A stretch of DNA of 38,841 nucleotides from Bog-793 sp963803025. GTDB lineage: Bacteria > Actinomycetota > Acidimicrobiia > Acidimicrobiales > Bog-793. The stretch spans positions 1 to 38,841 of the forward strand of contig CAWDKZ010000025.1 in the NCBI GenBank assembly GCA_963803025.1. Reading direction: 5' to 3'. This document shows positions 24,144 to 32,249 of this stretch, in pieces (position 1 is the stretch's first letter; each line of letters begins with the position of its first letter). The position numbers were made by a program, and so were the translations under genes. The notes under the pieces are model-generated. The model saw only the letters and a program-made list of their open reading frames with translations. It was not told the DNA's origin and ran no database searches.

Positions 24144-25261
24144 TGGCCACATTGGCGCGGGAAACGCTCGCCGAATCACTTGCCCGCAGCTTTAACGGCC
24201 GCAGGGTGCTCGTCACCGGCCACAACGGCTTTGTCGGTTCATGGCTCTCGCTCTGGCTGGTCCGTACGGGAGCAGAAGTGATCGGCTGCTCACTGCCGAG
24301 GCCATCCGATGTCGGTGTGATGCCGGTCGTCGACAACATCGTCGAAGCCCATGAGGTCGACATCCGTGACGCTGCCTCGCTTGAGCGTCTCGTCGTGAGC
24401 GCCATTCCCGAGGTCATCTTCCATCTCGCGGCGCAACCGCTCGTATTCACCTCCTACGAAGACCCGCTCGAGACGCTGGAGACGAACGTTATCGGGACGG
24501 CTCACCTGCTTGAAGCGACGCGACGGGTTCCAACCGTTCGCGCTGTGGTCGTCATGACAAGTGACAAGTGCTACGCAGTCGGTTCTGGTGCTCATGCCGA
24601 GGAGGATCCGCTCGGCGGTGATGATCCTTACAGCTCGAGCAAGGCAGCGGCTGAACTTGTGACCAACGCTTATCGGCGCTCGTTTCTCGCGCCACACGAT
24701 GTTGGCATCGCGACAGCCCGAGCTGGCAACATCATTGGGGGAGGTGATTGGGCCCGCAACCGAATCGTCCCCGACTGTGTTCGCGCTTTGCAGTCAGGAA
24801 CTTCGGTACGAATGCGTCATTCCGAGGCCGTGCGGCCGTGGCAGCACGTGCTGGATGCAACTGCGGGGCTTCTGCAGCTAGCTGGGGCGCTGCTCTCGGA
24901 TCCCGATCACTTTGCGGTGCCCTGGAACTTTGGACCGCCTCCAGACGTCGCCGCGACCGTGGGAGAGGTCGTCAGTCTTCTGCTCGCGCGATGGAGAACC
25001 ACCGGAATGGCGGTCCCAGATCCCGTGGCTGATCCGTCATCATTACTCCCTGAACAGCCGCGCCTGACCCTCGTAAGTGACAAGGCGACCACTGACCTCG
25101 GTTGGTCCCCGCGGCTCAAGCTCGACGAGACGATCGCCTGGACCGCTGATTGGTACCGGTCAGTGCTCGCGGCTGGGATGGATCCCACGACACTTACGAT
25201 CTGGCAGATCGCCGAGTACCTCGACAGACCGGTCGAAGTGCACAAACCACCGCGCGCGTGA
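24143..25261 (+). CDS. rfbG: CDP-glucose 4,6-dehydratase
   Basis: A 372-residue extended SDR that turns CDP-glucose into CDP-4-keto-6-deoxyglucose. NAD site VLVTGHNGFVGSWL, active-site region MTSDKCY, then YSSSKAAAEL (Tyr-x3-Lys), and NIIGGGDWA, characteristic of this dehydratase. ATG 24143 gives a TGATG junction with rfbF; GTG 24140 and TTG 24137 are alternatives. Two bases separate its stop from the rfbH GTG. Full length. Confidence 0.95.
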   Translation: MATLARETLAESLARSFNGRRVLVTGHNGFVGSWLSLWLVRTGAEVIGCSLPRPSDVGVMPVVDNIVEAHEVDIRDAASLERLVVSAIPEVIFHLAAQPLVFTSYEDPLETLETNVIGTAHLLEATRRVPTVRAVVVMTSDKCYAVGSGAHAEEDPLGGDDPYSSSKAAAELVTNAYRRSFLAPHDVGIATARAGNIIGGGDWARNRIVPDCVRALQSGTSVRMRHSEAVRPWQHVLDATAGLLQLAGALLSDPDHFAVPWNFGPPPDVAATVGEVVSLLLARWRTTGMAVPDPVADPSSLLPEQPRLTLVSDKATTDLGWSPRLKLDETIAWTADWYRSVLAAGMDPTTLTIWQIAEYLDRPVEVHKPPRA

Positions 25262-25262
25262 C

Positions 25263-26660
25263 GTGAGTACTCCCCACTCGGATTCGGGGGCGTTCCTCTC
25301 CAAGGATCTGCACGTCCAGATTCTGGAACTCGTTTCCCGCTACGTGAAGGCGGTCGAGGGTGAAAAGGGACCATTCCAGCCAGGGTGTGACCTCGTCAGA
25401 TACGCCGGAAGGGTCTACGACGACCGCGAGGTCGTCAATCTCGTAAGCGCGTCCCTCGATTTCTGGTTGACGGATGGTCCCTACGCGGCATCACTCGAGA
25501 GGGCCCTCTGTCGGTTGCTGGACGTGGGGTTCTGTCGTCTCGTCAATTCTGGATCATCGGCCAACCTTGTGGCCTTCTCCGCACTCACCTCGCCGCGACT
25601 CGGCGATGCCCGCGTGCAGAAGATGGACGAAGTAATCACGATCGCGGCTGGCTTTCCGACGACCGTCGCTCCTGTCGTTCAGTTCGGTGCAGTTCCGGTA
25701 TTCGTCGATGTCGACCTTCGGACCGCCAACATCGACGTCTCACAGCTGGAGGCTGCACTCAGTCCTCGTACCCGGGCGGTGATGATTGCGCACACTTTGG
25801 GGAATCCGTTCGATATTGACGCCGTGATTGCATTCTGTCGGCGAAATGACCTGTATCTCATCGAAGATAATTGCGATGCTCTCGGGTCAACATATTCGTC
25901 CTACTTGGATGGAACGCCGCGGACGCGGTACACGGGAAGCTTTGGCGACTTGTCGACAAGCAGCTTCTATCCACCCCACCACATCACGACTGGTGAGGGC
26001 GGCGCTGTCTATAGCTCACGAGAAGATCTCGACACAATCGTGGCAAGCCTCCGAGACTGGGGCCGAGATTGCTACTGCAAGTCTGGTAGGGATAATACGT
26101 GCGGTCTCCGTTTCGAACACCACCTTGGCGAGTTGCCGTTTGGTTACGACCACAAATACACATACTCACACTTCGGGTACAACCTGAAAATGACCGACCT
26201 GCAAGCTGCGGTGGGTCTTGCCCAGATTGAGAAATTGCCTGCGTTTGGTACGGCGCGCCGACAAAATCATGCGTACCTTCGCAGAGAGCTGGATACGTTT
26301 GCTCCTTACCTAACATTTACCGAAGCGACGCCCCACTCCGACCCGAGCTGGTTCGGCTTCCTGATGACCGTCCGAGACGACGTTCCGTTCCAGCGAGCCG
26401 ATCTTGTAGGTCACCTCGAGCGCAACAAGATCCAGACTCGAATGCTGTTCGCCGGAAACCTCCTGCGACATCCATGCTTCGACGAGTTGCGCGCCCGCAA
26501 GGAGGGGTACCGGGTGATCGGAGACTTGGCCGTTACCGACCTCCTTATGGAACGCGCCTTCTGGCTCGGCGTCTACCCAGGAATGACAGTTGAGCAACTC
26601 GACTACGTGGTTGAGAAGATTGGTGAGTTCTTCCGAAACAGAGGTCTAACCGAGGTTTGA
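25263..26660 (+). CDS. rfbH: CDP-4-keto-6-deoxyglucose 3-dehydrase (E1, RfbH)
   Basis: A 465-residue PMP- and [2Fe-2S]-dependent dehydrase of the DegT aminotransferase fold. The usual PLP lysine is replaced by His in SFYPPHHITTGEGG (H239/H240), the hallmark of E1. Cysteines C270-x-C272-x7-C280 match the iron-sulfur spacing of E1; C204 in EDNCDALGS is the likely fourth ligand. With its reductase E3 it removes the C3 hydroxyl, giving CDP-4-keto-3,6-dideoxyglucose, the precursor of paratose, abequose, tyvelose, ascarylose and some branched sugars. GTG 25263 is two bases after rfbG. No E3 or downstream 4-reductase is in the window. Confidence 0.94.
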   Translation: MSTPHSDSGAFLSKDLHVQILELVSRYVKAVEGEKGPFQPGCDLVRYAGRVYDDREVVNLVSASLDFWLTDGPYAASLERALCRLLDVGFCRLVNSGSSANLVAFSALTSPRLGDARVQKMDEVITIAAGFPTTVAPVVQFGAVPVFVDVDLRTANIDVSQLEAALSPRTRAVMIAHTLGNPFDIDAVIAFCRRNDLYLIEDNCDALGSTYSSYLDGTPRTRYTGSFGDLSTSSFYPPHHITTGEGGAVYSSREDLDTIVASLRDWGRDCYCKSGRDNTCGLRFEHHLGELPFGYDHKYTYSHFGYNLKMTDLQAAVGLAQIEKLPAFGTARRQNHAYLRRELDTFAPYLTFTEATPHSDPSWFGFLMTVRDDVPFQRADLVGHLERNKIQTRMLFAGNLLRHPCFDELRARKEGYRVIGDLAVTDLLMERAFWLGVYPGMTVEQLDYVVEKIGEFFRNRGLTEV

Positions 26661-27102
26661 CGACCCGCGGCAGACTTCACCGCCAGAACGCCTCGGGAAG
26701 GAGCTCCTTTCCGAAAACCGCACGTTCTGGCTCACGGAACTCACAGGTCGATCGAAGAGGAGAACGACAACACTCGACGTCCACCGAGCCGCGCGTCGCC
26801 ATAAGACGGATGAGCGTCGCCTCCATGCAAACCCGATGCGAGGCTCGTCATCGGTGACAACCGAGCAGATTCTCACCGGCTCGTTCGGGCAGCCGTGACT
26901 GACCGCTTCGCAGACGGCATCAACGATCTCGGGATCTCACACGCGCATGATGTGGAGGAGCTCCACTGCGTCGCCGGCGGCGTTCATCCGACATGTCATT
27001 TGGGTCATCACGGCGACCCCACCGGCGGTTCGCCGTGCTCAGCCGCCCAATCGCGTGTGTCGTTAGGCGGAACACCACAGCTGGCGAGTACCGTCCTGAC
27101 CG
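26661..27102. other. Intergenic stretch, no supportable gene
   Basis: Several short frames are open on both strands but none shows a recognisable domain or ribosome site. A small minus-strand frame starting MEATLIRLMATRGSVDVE looks protein-like over 49 residues and could be a remnant, but I cannot place it. Lower confidence applies to any call here. Confidence 0.35.
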
Positions 27103-28977
27103 GTGACCCTCAATCCCGGGCTGCGCCACGTTCTCGCCGGATGCGATGAACGCCAGCGTGGCGCGATCACAACGCGCGCGGTACCGCTCCTCGTAGTCGC
27201 CGGCGCTGGGTCCGGCAAGACCCGCGTTCTCACGCGACGTATCGCCTGGAGAGTGCTCAATGGCGAAGCGGCTCCCGCTCATACGCTCGCGCTGACTTTC
27301 ACACGGAAAGCCGCGGGCGAGCTGCGGGCGCGCCTGCGGGATCTCGGTCTTCCCTCACCGGTGACCGCAGGCACGTTCCACGCCGTCGCGCTGGCCCAAC
27401 TCCGTATGCGGGCCCTCGACGAGGGCCGCGATCCCCCTACGGTGCTCGACTCGAAGGCTCGCTTGCTCGCCAGGCTGCTTCCCGCCTCGCTGGCGGCTCG
27501 GTCCCGTCGAACACGCCCAGGTGGTCGGCGCGAACTCCTCGCGTCGCTGGCCGGGGAGATCGAATGGGCCAAGGCGAGATTAATCCCGCCGGGTCGCTAC
27601 GTCGCACAGGCACAGGTGGCGGGCCGCGTCCCGCTCGCCGATCTGACCGAGGTCGCCGAGTGGTACACGCGCTACGAACAGGAAAAGCGCCATCTTCGGC
27701 TTGTTGACTTCGAGGATTTGCTCGATCGCCTCGTCGAGGACATCGCCTCGGACCCGGCATTCGCCGCGGTGCAGCACTGGCGGTTCCAGCACCTCTTCGT
27801 CGACGAGCTCCAGGACGCCAACCCGGCGCAGTTGCGACTGCTTGACACCTGGCTCGGTTCCCGCGAGGACCTGTTCGCGGTGGGCGACCCATGCCAGGCC
27901 ATCTACGGCTGGAACGGTGCTGATCCGAGCGCCGTCACGACCTTCACCGAACGCTACCCCGGTGCGACCGTGATTGAGCTGGTAACGAACTACCGTTCGA
28001 CGCCCCAGGTCGTCGCGGTCGCGTCTGCGGCCCTCGCGCCCGGGGATTCACCGCAGGTAGCCGCGGGACCGGACGGAATGTCCCCACGCGTGATCGCGTA
28101 CCCCTCCGACATCGCCGAGGCGGCGGGCGTCGCCGCCGCGCTGCGACGCCGTCACCCCCCGGGATCACCGTGGTCATCGTGTGCCATCCTCGCCCGGACG
28201 AACGCCCAGCTCGTCCTGTTCGAGGCGGCGCTCGCCGCAGCCGGAGTTCCTTTCCGGGGCAGCGTTGGCGACGCATTCCTCGCGCGACCCACCGTCCGTG
28301 AAGCACTTGATCACCTCGAGGGCAGGGTCGGACGCGACGGTTTTGAAACCTGGCTCGACGATCTTGCCCTCGACGCAGTCCGGGATCACGAGATCGCTGC
28401 CGAGGGATCCGACACCGCCCACGACGGGACCGAAGGCGAGCGGGAACTTGAGCTCGCGGTGCTCGCGCGTATCGGCGCGGACTACGTCGCCCTCGACGCG
28501 ACCCCCTCGGCGAGCGGCTTTCTCACATTCCTCCGCCAAGCGCTCCGAGACGACCTGCAGGCGGACTCGGCCGACGGGGTTGACCTGCTTACTTTTCACC
28601 ACGCGAAAGGCCTGGAGTGGCGCCTCGTCTTCGTGACTGGTATCGAGGATGGTCTCGTGCCGATCGTGCACGCGCGGACGTCTGCGGCGTGGGAAGAGGA
28701 ACGTCGCCTCCTCTATGTCGCGCTAAGCCGCGCCACGCAGGACCTGTACTGCTCGTGGTCCCGCGAACGCACCTACGCGAGCCGCACGTCCCGGCGCAGA
28801 CCGTCGCCGTTCCTGGCCGCCGTGGAAGAGGCGTGCCGGTCGGTTGAGAAGGCGCGCGCCTTCGACGTCGACCGCGCGAAGGCGGCGATCGCGTCGACTC
28901 GGTCCCAGCTCGAGAACGCTCCTCCGGGAGCCCTCCTGGGATCCGGGCTCGCGGTCGGGAACGACTTCGACCGTTGA
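27103..28977 (+). CDS. UvrD/Rep-type superfamily 1 DNA helicase
   Basis: A 624-residue 3'-5' helicase: Q motif region CDERQRGAI, Walker A VVAGAGSGKT (34-40), Ia LTFTRKAAGELRAR, II FVDELQDAN, III GDPCQAIYGWNGA, IV region NYRSTP, V LLTFHHAKGLEW, VI LLYVALSRATQDLY. Motif II reads DELQD instead of the common DEYQD. It is shorter than UvrD (about 720 residues), and I see no C-terminal HRDC domain, unlike mycobacterial UvrD2. GTG 27103 lacks a clear ribosome site. A DNA-repair role is expected. It stands alone between the sugar cluster and pgi. Confidence 0.9.
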   Translation: MTLNPGLRHVLAGCDERQRGAITTRAVPLLVVAGAGSGKTRVLTRRIAWRVLNGEAAPAHTLALTFTRKAAGELRARLRDLGLPSPVTAGTFHAVALAQLRMRALDEGRDPPTVLDSKARLLARLLPASLAARSRRTRPGGRRELLASLAGEIEWAKARLIPPGRYVAQAQVAGRVPLADLTEVAEWYTRYEQEKRHLRLVDFEDLLDRLVEDIASDPAFAAVQHWRFQHLFVDELQDANPAQLRLLDTWLGSREDLFAVGDPCQAIYGWNGADPSAVTTFTERYPGATVIELVTNYRSTPQVVAVASAALAPGDSPQVAAGPDGMSPRVIAYPSDIAEAAGVAAALRRRHPPGSPWSSCAILARTNAQLVLFEAALAAAGVPFRGSVGDAFLARPTVREALDHLEGRVGRDGFETWLDDLALDAVRDHEIAAEGSDTAHDGTEGERELELAVLARIGADYVALDATPSASGFLTFLRQALRDDLQADSADGVDLLTFHHAKGLEWRLVFVTGIEDGLVPIVHARTSAAWEEERRLLYVALSRATQDLYCSWSRERTYASRTSRRRPSPFLAAVEEACRSVEKARAFDVDRAKAAIASTRSQLENAPPGALLGSGLAVGNDFDR

Positions 28978-29125
28978 AGCCTTCCGTCGGATACTCCCAA
29001 GACGGTCCCCTCCCACCCGGTTCGTCGGGCGCGGGTCTGGCCGCGCGTGGTCACGCCCTGACGTGCGATGGGCAGCGTCCCCGCATCTGGCGCCGGCGGA
29101 GGAACTTGTCGGCCAGATCTCCGGT

Positions 29126-29163
29126 CGTGTCAACGTAAGACACGCTCCTGCGTTTCTTCTTTT
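29126..29163 (+). terminator. Hairpin plus T-rich tail after the helicase gene
   Basis: CGTGTC (29126-29131) pairs with GACACG (29139-29144) across a 7-base loop. It is followed by a pyrimidine/T-rich run ending TTTCTTCTTTT. This is a plausible intrinsic terminator between convergent helicase and pgi. Confidence 0.5.
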
Positions 29164-30805
29164 AGGAGCCGCCCCTTCGTGCCCGGAAGTACTCAACGAG
29201 CCCCGCCGTCGAGCTGTCCATGGCCGTGAGGTCCGCCTTCGCCTCCGGCGCGAGCGCGGGGGCAAGGTCTGCCGCCATCACCTTGCCGAGCTCGACGCCC
29301 CACTGGTCGAACGAGTCGATGCCCCAGACGATGCCCTCGACAAAAACCGCGTGCTCGTATAGCGCAACGAGCTGTCCGAGGACCGACGGAGTGAGCCTGG
29401 GCGCGAGGATCGTGGAACTCGGGCGGTTGCCGGGCATCACCTTGTGGGCGATCAACTCGCCGGGAACGCCTTCCGCGAGGAGTTCCTCCGCCGTCCTGCC
29501 GAACGCGAGCGCGGCGCTCTGCGCAAAACAGTTCGCCATCAGCAGGTCGTGCCGGTCCCCGGATTCGCGTGTCGAGTTGGCGAACCCGATGAAGTCGGCG
29601 GGCACGAGTTTCCGCCCTTGGTGGAGCAGCTGATAGAAGGCGTGCTGGCCGTTGGTCCCGGGCGCGCCCCAGTAGATCTCGCCGGACTGGACGTCCACCA
29701 CGGCACCGTCGCGCCGCACCGACTTGCCGTTCGACTCCATGGTCAGCTGCTGGAGGTAAGCCGGGAAGAGAGCGAGGCGCTGCGAGTACGGGAGGACCGC
29801 GTGGGTCTCAGCCGCGAAGAAGTTGTCGTACCAGAGGTTCAGGATGCCGAGGATGACCGGCATGTTCGCCGCCAGAGGCGCTGAACAGAAGTGCTCGTCC
29901 ATCGTGCGGAATCCGCGTAGCATCTCTGCGAACCGCGCCCGGCCGATGGCGATCATGAGGGAGAAACCGATCGCCGAATCGAATGAGTAACGCCCTCCAA
30001 CCCAGTCCCAGAACTCGAGCATGTTCGCGGGATCGATCCCGAAGGCGGCGACGGCATCCGTGTTAGTCGACACCGCGACGAAATGGTTCACGACGGCCTC
30101 CTCACCGACCCCGAGCTGTGAGAGGAGCCACGACTTCGCGGCACGGGCGTTCGTGAGGGTTTCGAGCGTCGTGAAGGTCTTCGAGCACACAACAAAGAGC
30201 GTCTCGGCGGGATTGAGGTCGTGGGTCTTGTCCCAGAGGTCGATGGGATCGATGTTCGACACGAACCGGCAGGTGATCCGCCCATCGGCATCGTCCCGCA
30301 GCGCCTCGTAGGCCATCGCAGGACCGAGGTCCGACCCACCGATCCCGATGTTGACGACGGACCGGATCGGCCGGCCCGTTGCCCCGGTCCAGGCGCCGGA
30401 GCGGATTCTGTCGGAGACTTCCCCCATCCGTGCGAGGACCCGATGAACGTCGGTGACGACATCTTGACCGTCGACTCGCAAGTGCGCGCCGGGCGGCATC
30501 CGCAGAGCGACGTGCAGGACGGCGCGGTCCTCGGTCGTGTTGATGTGCTCCCCGGAGAACATCGCGTCGCGCCACTGCTCGACGCCGACGCTCGCGGCGA
30601 GAGCGATGAGCGTGTCGAGGGTCCCTGGCGCGAGCCGGTGCTTGGAGTAATCGAGGTACAGATCGCCCGCCTCGAGCGTCATCCGACGGCCGCGGTCCGG
30701 ATCGGCCGCGAAGAACGTCCGCAGGAGCGTGTCACGGTCCCTGCTGTACTGCTCCGTGAGTTTCCTCCACGCAGCGGTGGTCGTTGCCCGGATCGCTTCG
30801 GTCAC
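29162..30805 (-). CDS. pgi: Glucose-6-phosphate isomerase
   Basis: A 547-residue enzyme that interconverts glucose-6-phosphate and fructose-6-phosphate. Seen: NIGIGGSDLGPAMAYEAL, SKTFTTLETLTNA, the WVGGRYSFDSAIG block, and the family signature region GAPGTNGQHAFYQLLHQG with the catalytic His; the C-terminal SFDQWGVELGK is also present. Full length. GTG 30805 overlaps the stop of gnd (GTGA), so the two sugar-phosphate genes are coupled. Confidence 0.96.
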   Translation of the reverse strand: MTEAIRATTTAAWRKLTEQYSRDRDTLLRTFFAADPDRGRRMTLEAGDLYLDYSKHRLAPGTLDTLIALAASVGVEQWRDAMFSGEHINTTEDRAVLHVALRMPPGAHLRVDGQDVVTDVHRVLARMGEVSDRIRSGAWTGATGRPIRSVVNIGIGGSDLGPAMAYEALRDDADGRITCRFVSNIDPIDLWDKTHDLNPAETLFVVCSKTFTTLETLTNARAAKSWLLSQLGVGEEAVVNHFVAVSTNTDAVAAFGIDPANMLEFWDWVGGRYSFDSAIGFSLMIAIGRARFAEMLRGFRTMDEHFCSAPLAANMPVILGILNLWYDNFFAAETHAVLPYSQRLALFPAYLQQLTMESNGKSVRRDGAVVDVQSGEIYWGAPGTNGQHAFYQLLHQGRKLVPADFIGFANSTRESGDRHDLLMANCFAQSAALAFGRTAEELLAEGVPGELIAHKVMPGNRPSSTILAPRLTPSVLGQLVALYEHAVFVEGIVWGIDSFDQWGVELGKVMAADLAPALAPEAKADLTAMDSSTAGLVEYFRARRGGS

Positions 30806-31815
30806 TGTTGTTTCTCCTCATGGCCACCGAAGGCGTTCCGCTGCGCCGACTGGACCTTGTCGGCGAAGGCGGCCGCGCCCTGGGAGCCGAACCTGGCGTA
30901 GAGGGCCGAGGTGAGCAGCGGGGCGGGCACGCCCTCGTCGATGGCCGCGAGACTCGTCCAGCGGCCCTCTCCGGAGTCCGAGACCCGCCCTGCGAACTGG
31001 GCGAGGTCCGGGTTGGCCAGGAGTGCCTGCGCGGTGAGGTCGAGCAGCCAGGACGCGACGACGCTGCCCCGGCGCCACACCTCGGCCACATCCGGGAGGT
31101 TGAAGGCGAACCGGTAGTACTTCGGGTCCCGGAGTGGCGCGGTCTCGGCATCGGCGGTGCGGGCCGCGTCGCCCGCGTCCGCGTTCTGCAGGATGTTGAG
31201 ACCCTCGGCGTACGCGGCCATGAGCGCGTACTCGATGCCGTTGTGCACCATCTTCACGAAGTGGCCGGCGCCGTTCGGCCCGCAGTGGAGCCAACCCTGT
31301 TCGGCCGGACTCGGTTCCGCTGATCGACCAGGCGTCCGGGGAGCCGCTGCCACCCCGGGGGCGAGCGAGGAGAAGATCGGCGCGAAACGAGCGACAACGT
31401 CTTGTTCACCGCCGATCATCAAGCAGTAGCCTCGCTCGAGGCCCCAGACCCCGCCGCTCGTCCCGACGTCCACATAGTGGACGCCACGACCGGCAAACCT
31501 ATGTGCCCGGTCGATGTCGTCCCGGTAGTAGGAATTCCCTCCGTCGATGAGCGCGTCATCAGCCGCGACGAGGCCACCCAGCGCTTCCACGGTCGAACCG
31601 GTCACGGCTGCGGGCACCATCATCCAGATTCCCCTCGGCGGCGAGAGCTTCGCCACGAGATCCTCGAGTGACGAAGACGAGGTTGCCCCCTGCGACGCGA
31701 GCGCGTCCACGGCGGCCTCGCTGACGTCGTAGACAATGCACTCGTGACCGCTCCGCATGAGGCGCCGCACCATGTTCGAGCCCATGCGCCCCAGACCGAC
31801 CATGCCCAGCTGCAT
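30802..31815 (-). CDS. gnd: 6-phosphogluconate dehydrogenase, decarboxylating (short form)
   Basis: A 337-residue enzyme: NAD(P) site MQLGMVGLGRMGSNMVRRL, DGGNSYYRDD, the DVGTSGGVWGLERGYCLMIGG substrate region and GAGHFVKMVHNGIEY with the catalytic Lys and Asn. It is much shorter than the 470-residue dimeric form and matches the GndA/YqeC short form. ATG 31815 has GGGAGG 7 bases upstream; the longer frame upstream is shadow. It supplies ribulose-5-phosphate and reducing power next to pgi, a joint control point of hexose phosphate flow. Confidence 0.94.
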   Translation of the reverse strand: MQLGMVGLGRMGSNMVRRLMRSGHECIVYDVSEAAVDALASQGATSSSSLEDLVAKLSPPRGIWMMVPAAVTGSTVEALGGLVAADDALIDGGNSYYRDDIDRAHRFAGRGVHYVDVGTSGGVWGLERGYCLMIGGEQDVVARFAPIFSSLAPGVAAAPRTPGRSAEPSPAEQGWLHCGPNGAGHFVKMVHNGIEYALMAAYAEGLNILQNADAGDAARTADAETAPLRDPKYYRFAFNLPDVAEVWRRGSVVASWLLDLTAQALLANPDLAQFAGRVSDSGEGRWTSLAAIDEGVPAPLLTSALYARFGSQGAAAFADKVQSAQRNAFGGHEEKQQ

Positions 31816-32249
31816 GAGAAGCCTCCCCGTCCGTTCCGGACCGCGCCGGTTCACCGTTCGAACCGCGTGCAAACCTAGCGAGGAACGACAAGCTCCGAGC
31901 TACTCGGTGTCGAAGCGATCCGAGCAAGTGAGTCGAGTTCGAGCACCTCGGGTCTGTCCTCTCGCTACGACCCTGCGTCGATGAGAGTTGCTGACGACCA
32001 CGGTCCAACGGATTCGTGGCTGCCATGGCCCCACTACTTACTCGATCGGCGTTTGCCCCGACGGTCTGATCGCGAGCCCGGGCGAAGCAGCCGAACAACT
32101 CGGTCCGCCCCGCCCCGCCCCCGGCGACGCTCAGGACTCCGACCCTGGGCTTCAACTATCCTCGTCGGCGAAAAGCAGCCGGCCGAGGTCCGTGCTCTCG
32201 TCGAGGCTGGGCGATCCGGGAAGGGGACGGTCCCTTCGAACCCGGCGGA
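31816..32249. other. Divergent intergenic region
   Basis: It lies between gnd (minus) and the membrane protein (plus). No coding frame is convincing; a CCCCG-rich tandem stretch lies near 32105-32125. Both promoters must be here, but no clear -35/-10 hexamers stood out. Confidence 0.4.

Noticed and set aside
26895..27149. 84-codon plus-strand frame before the helicase as a gene
   Set aside because: No domain or ribosome site, and its end overlaps the helicase N-terminus in another frame.
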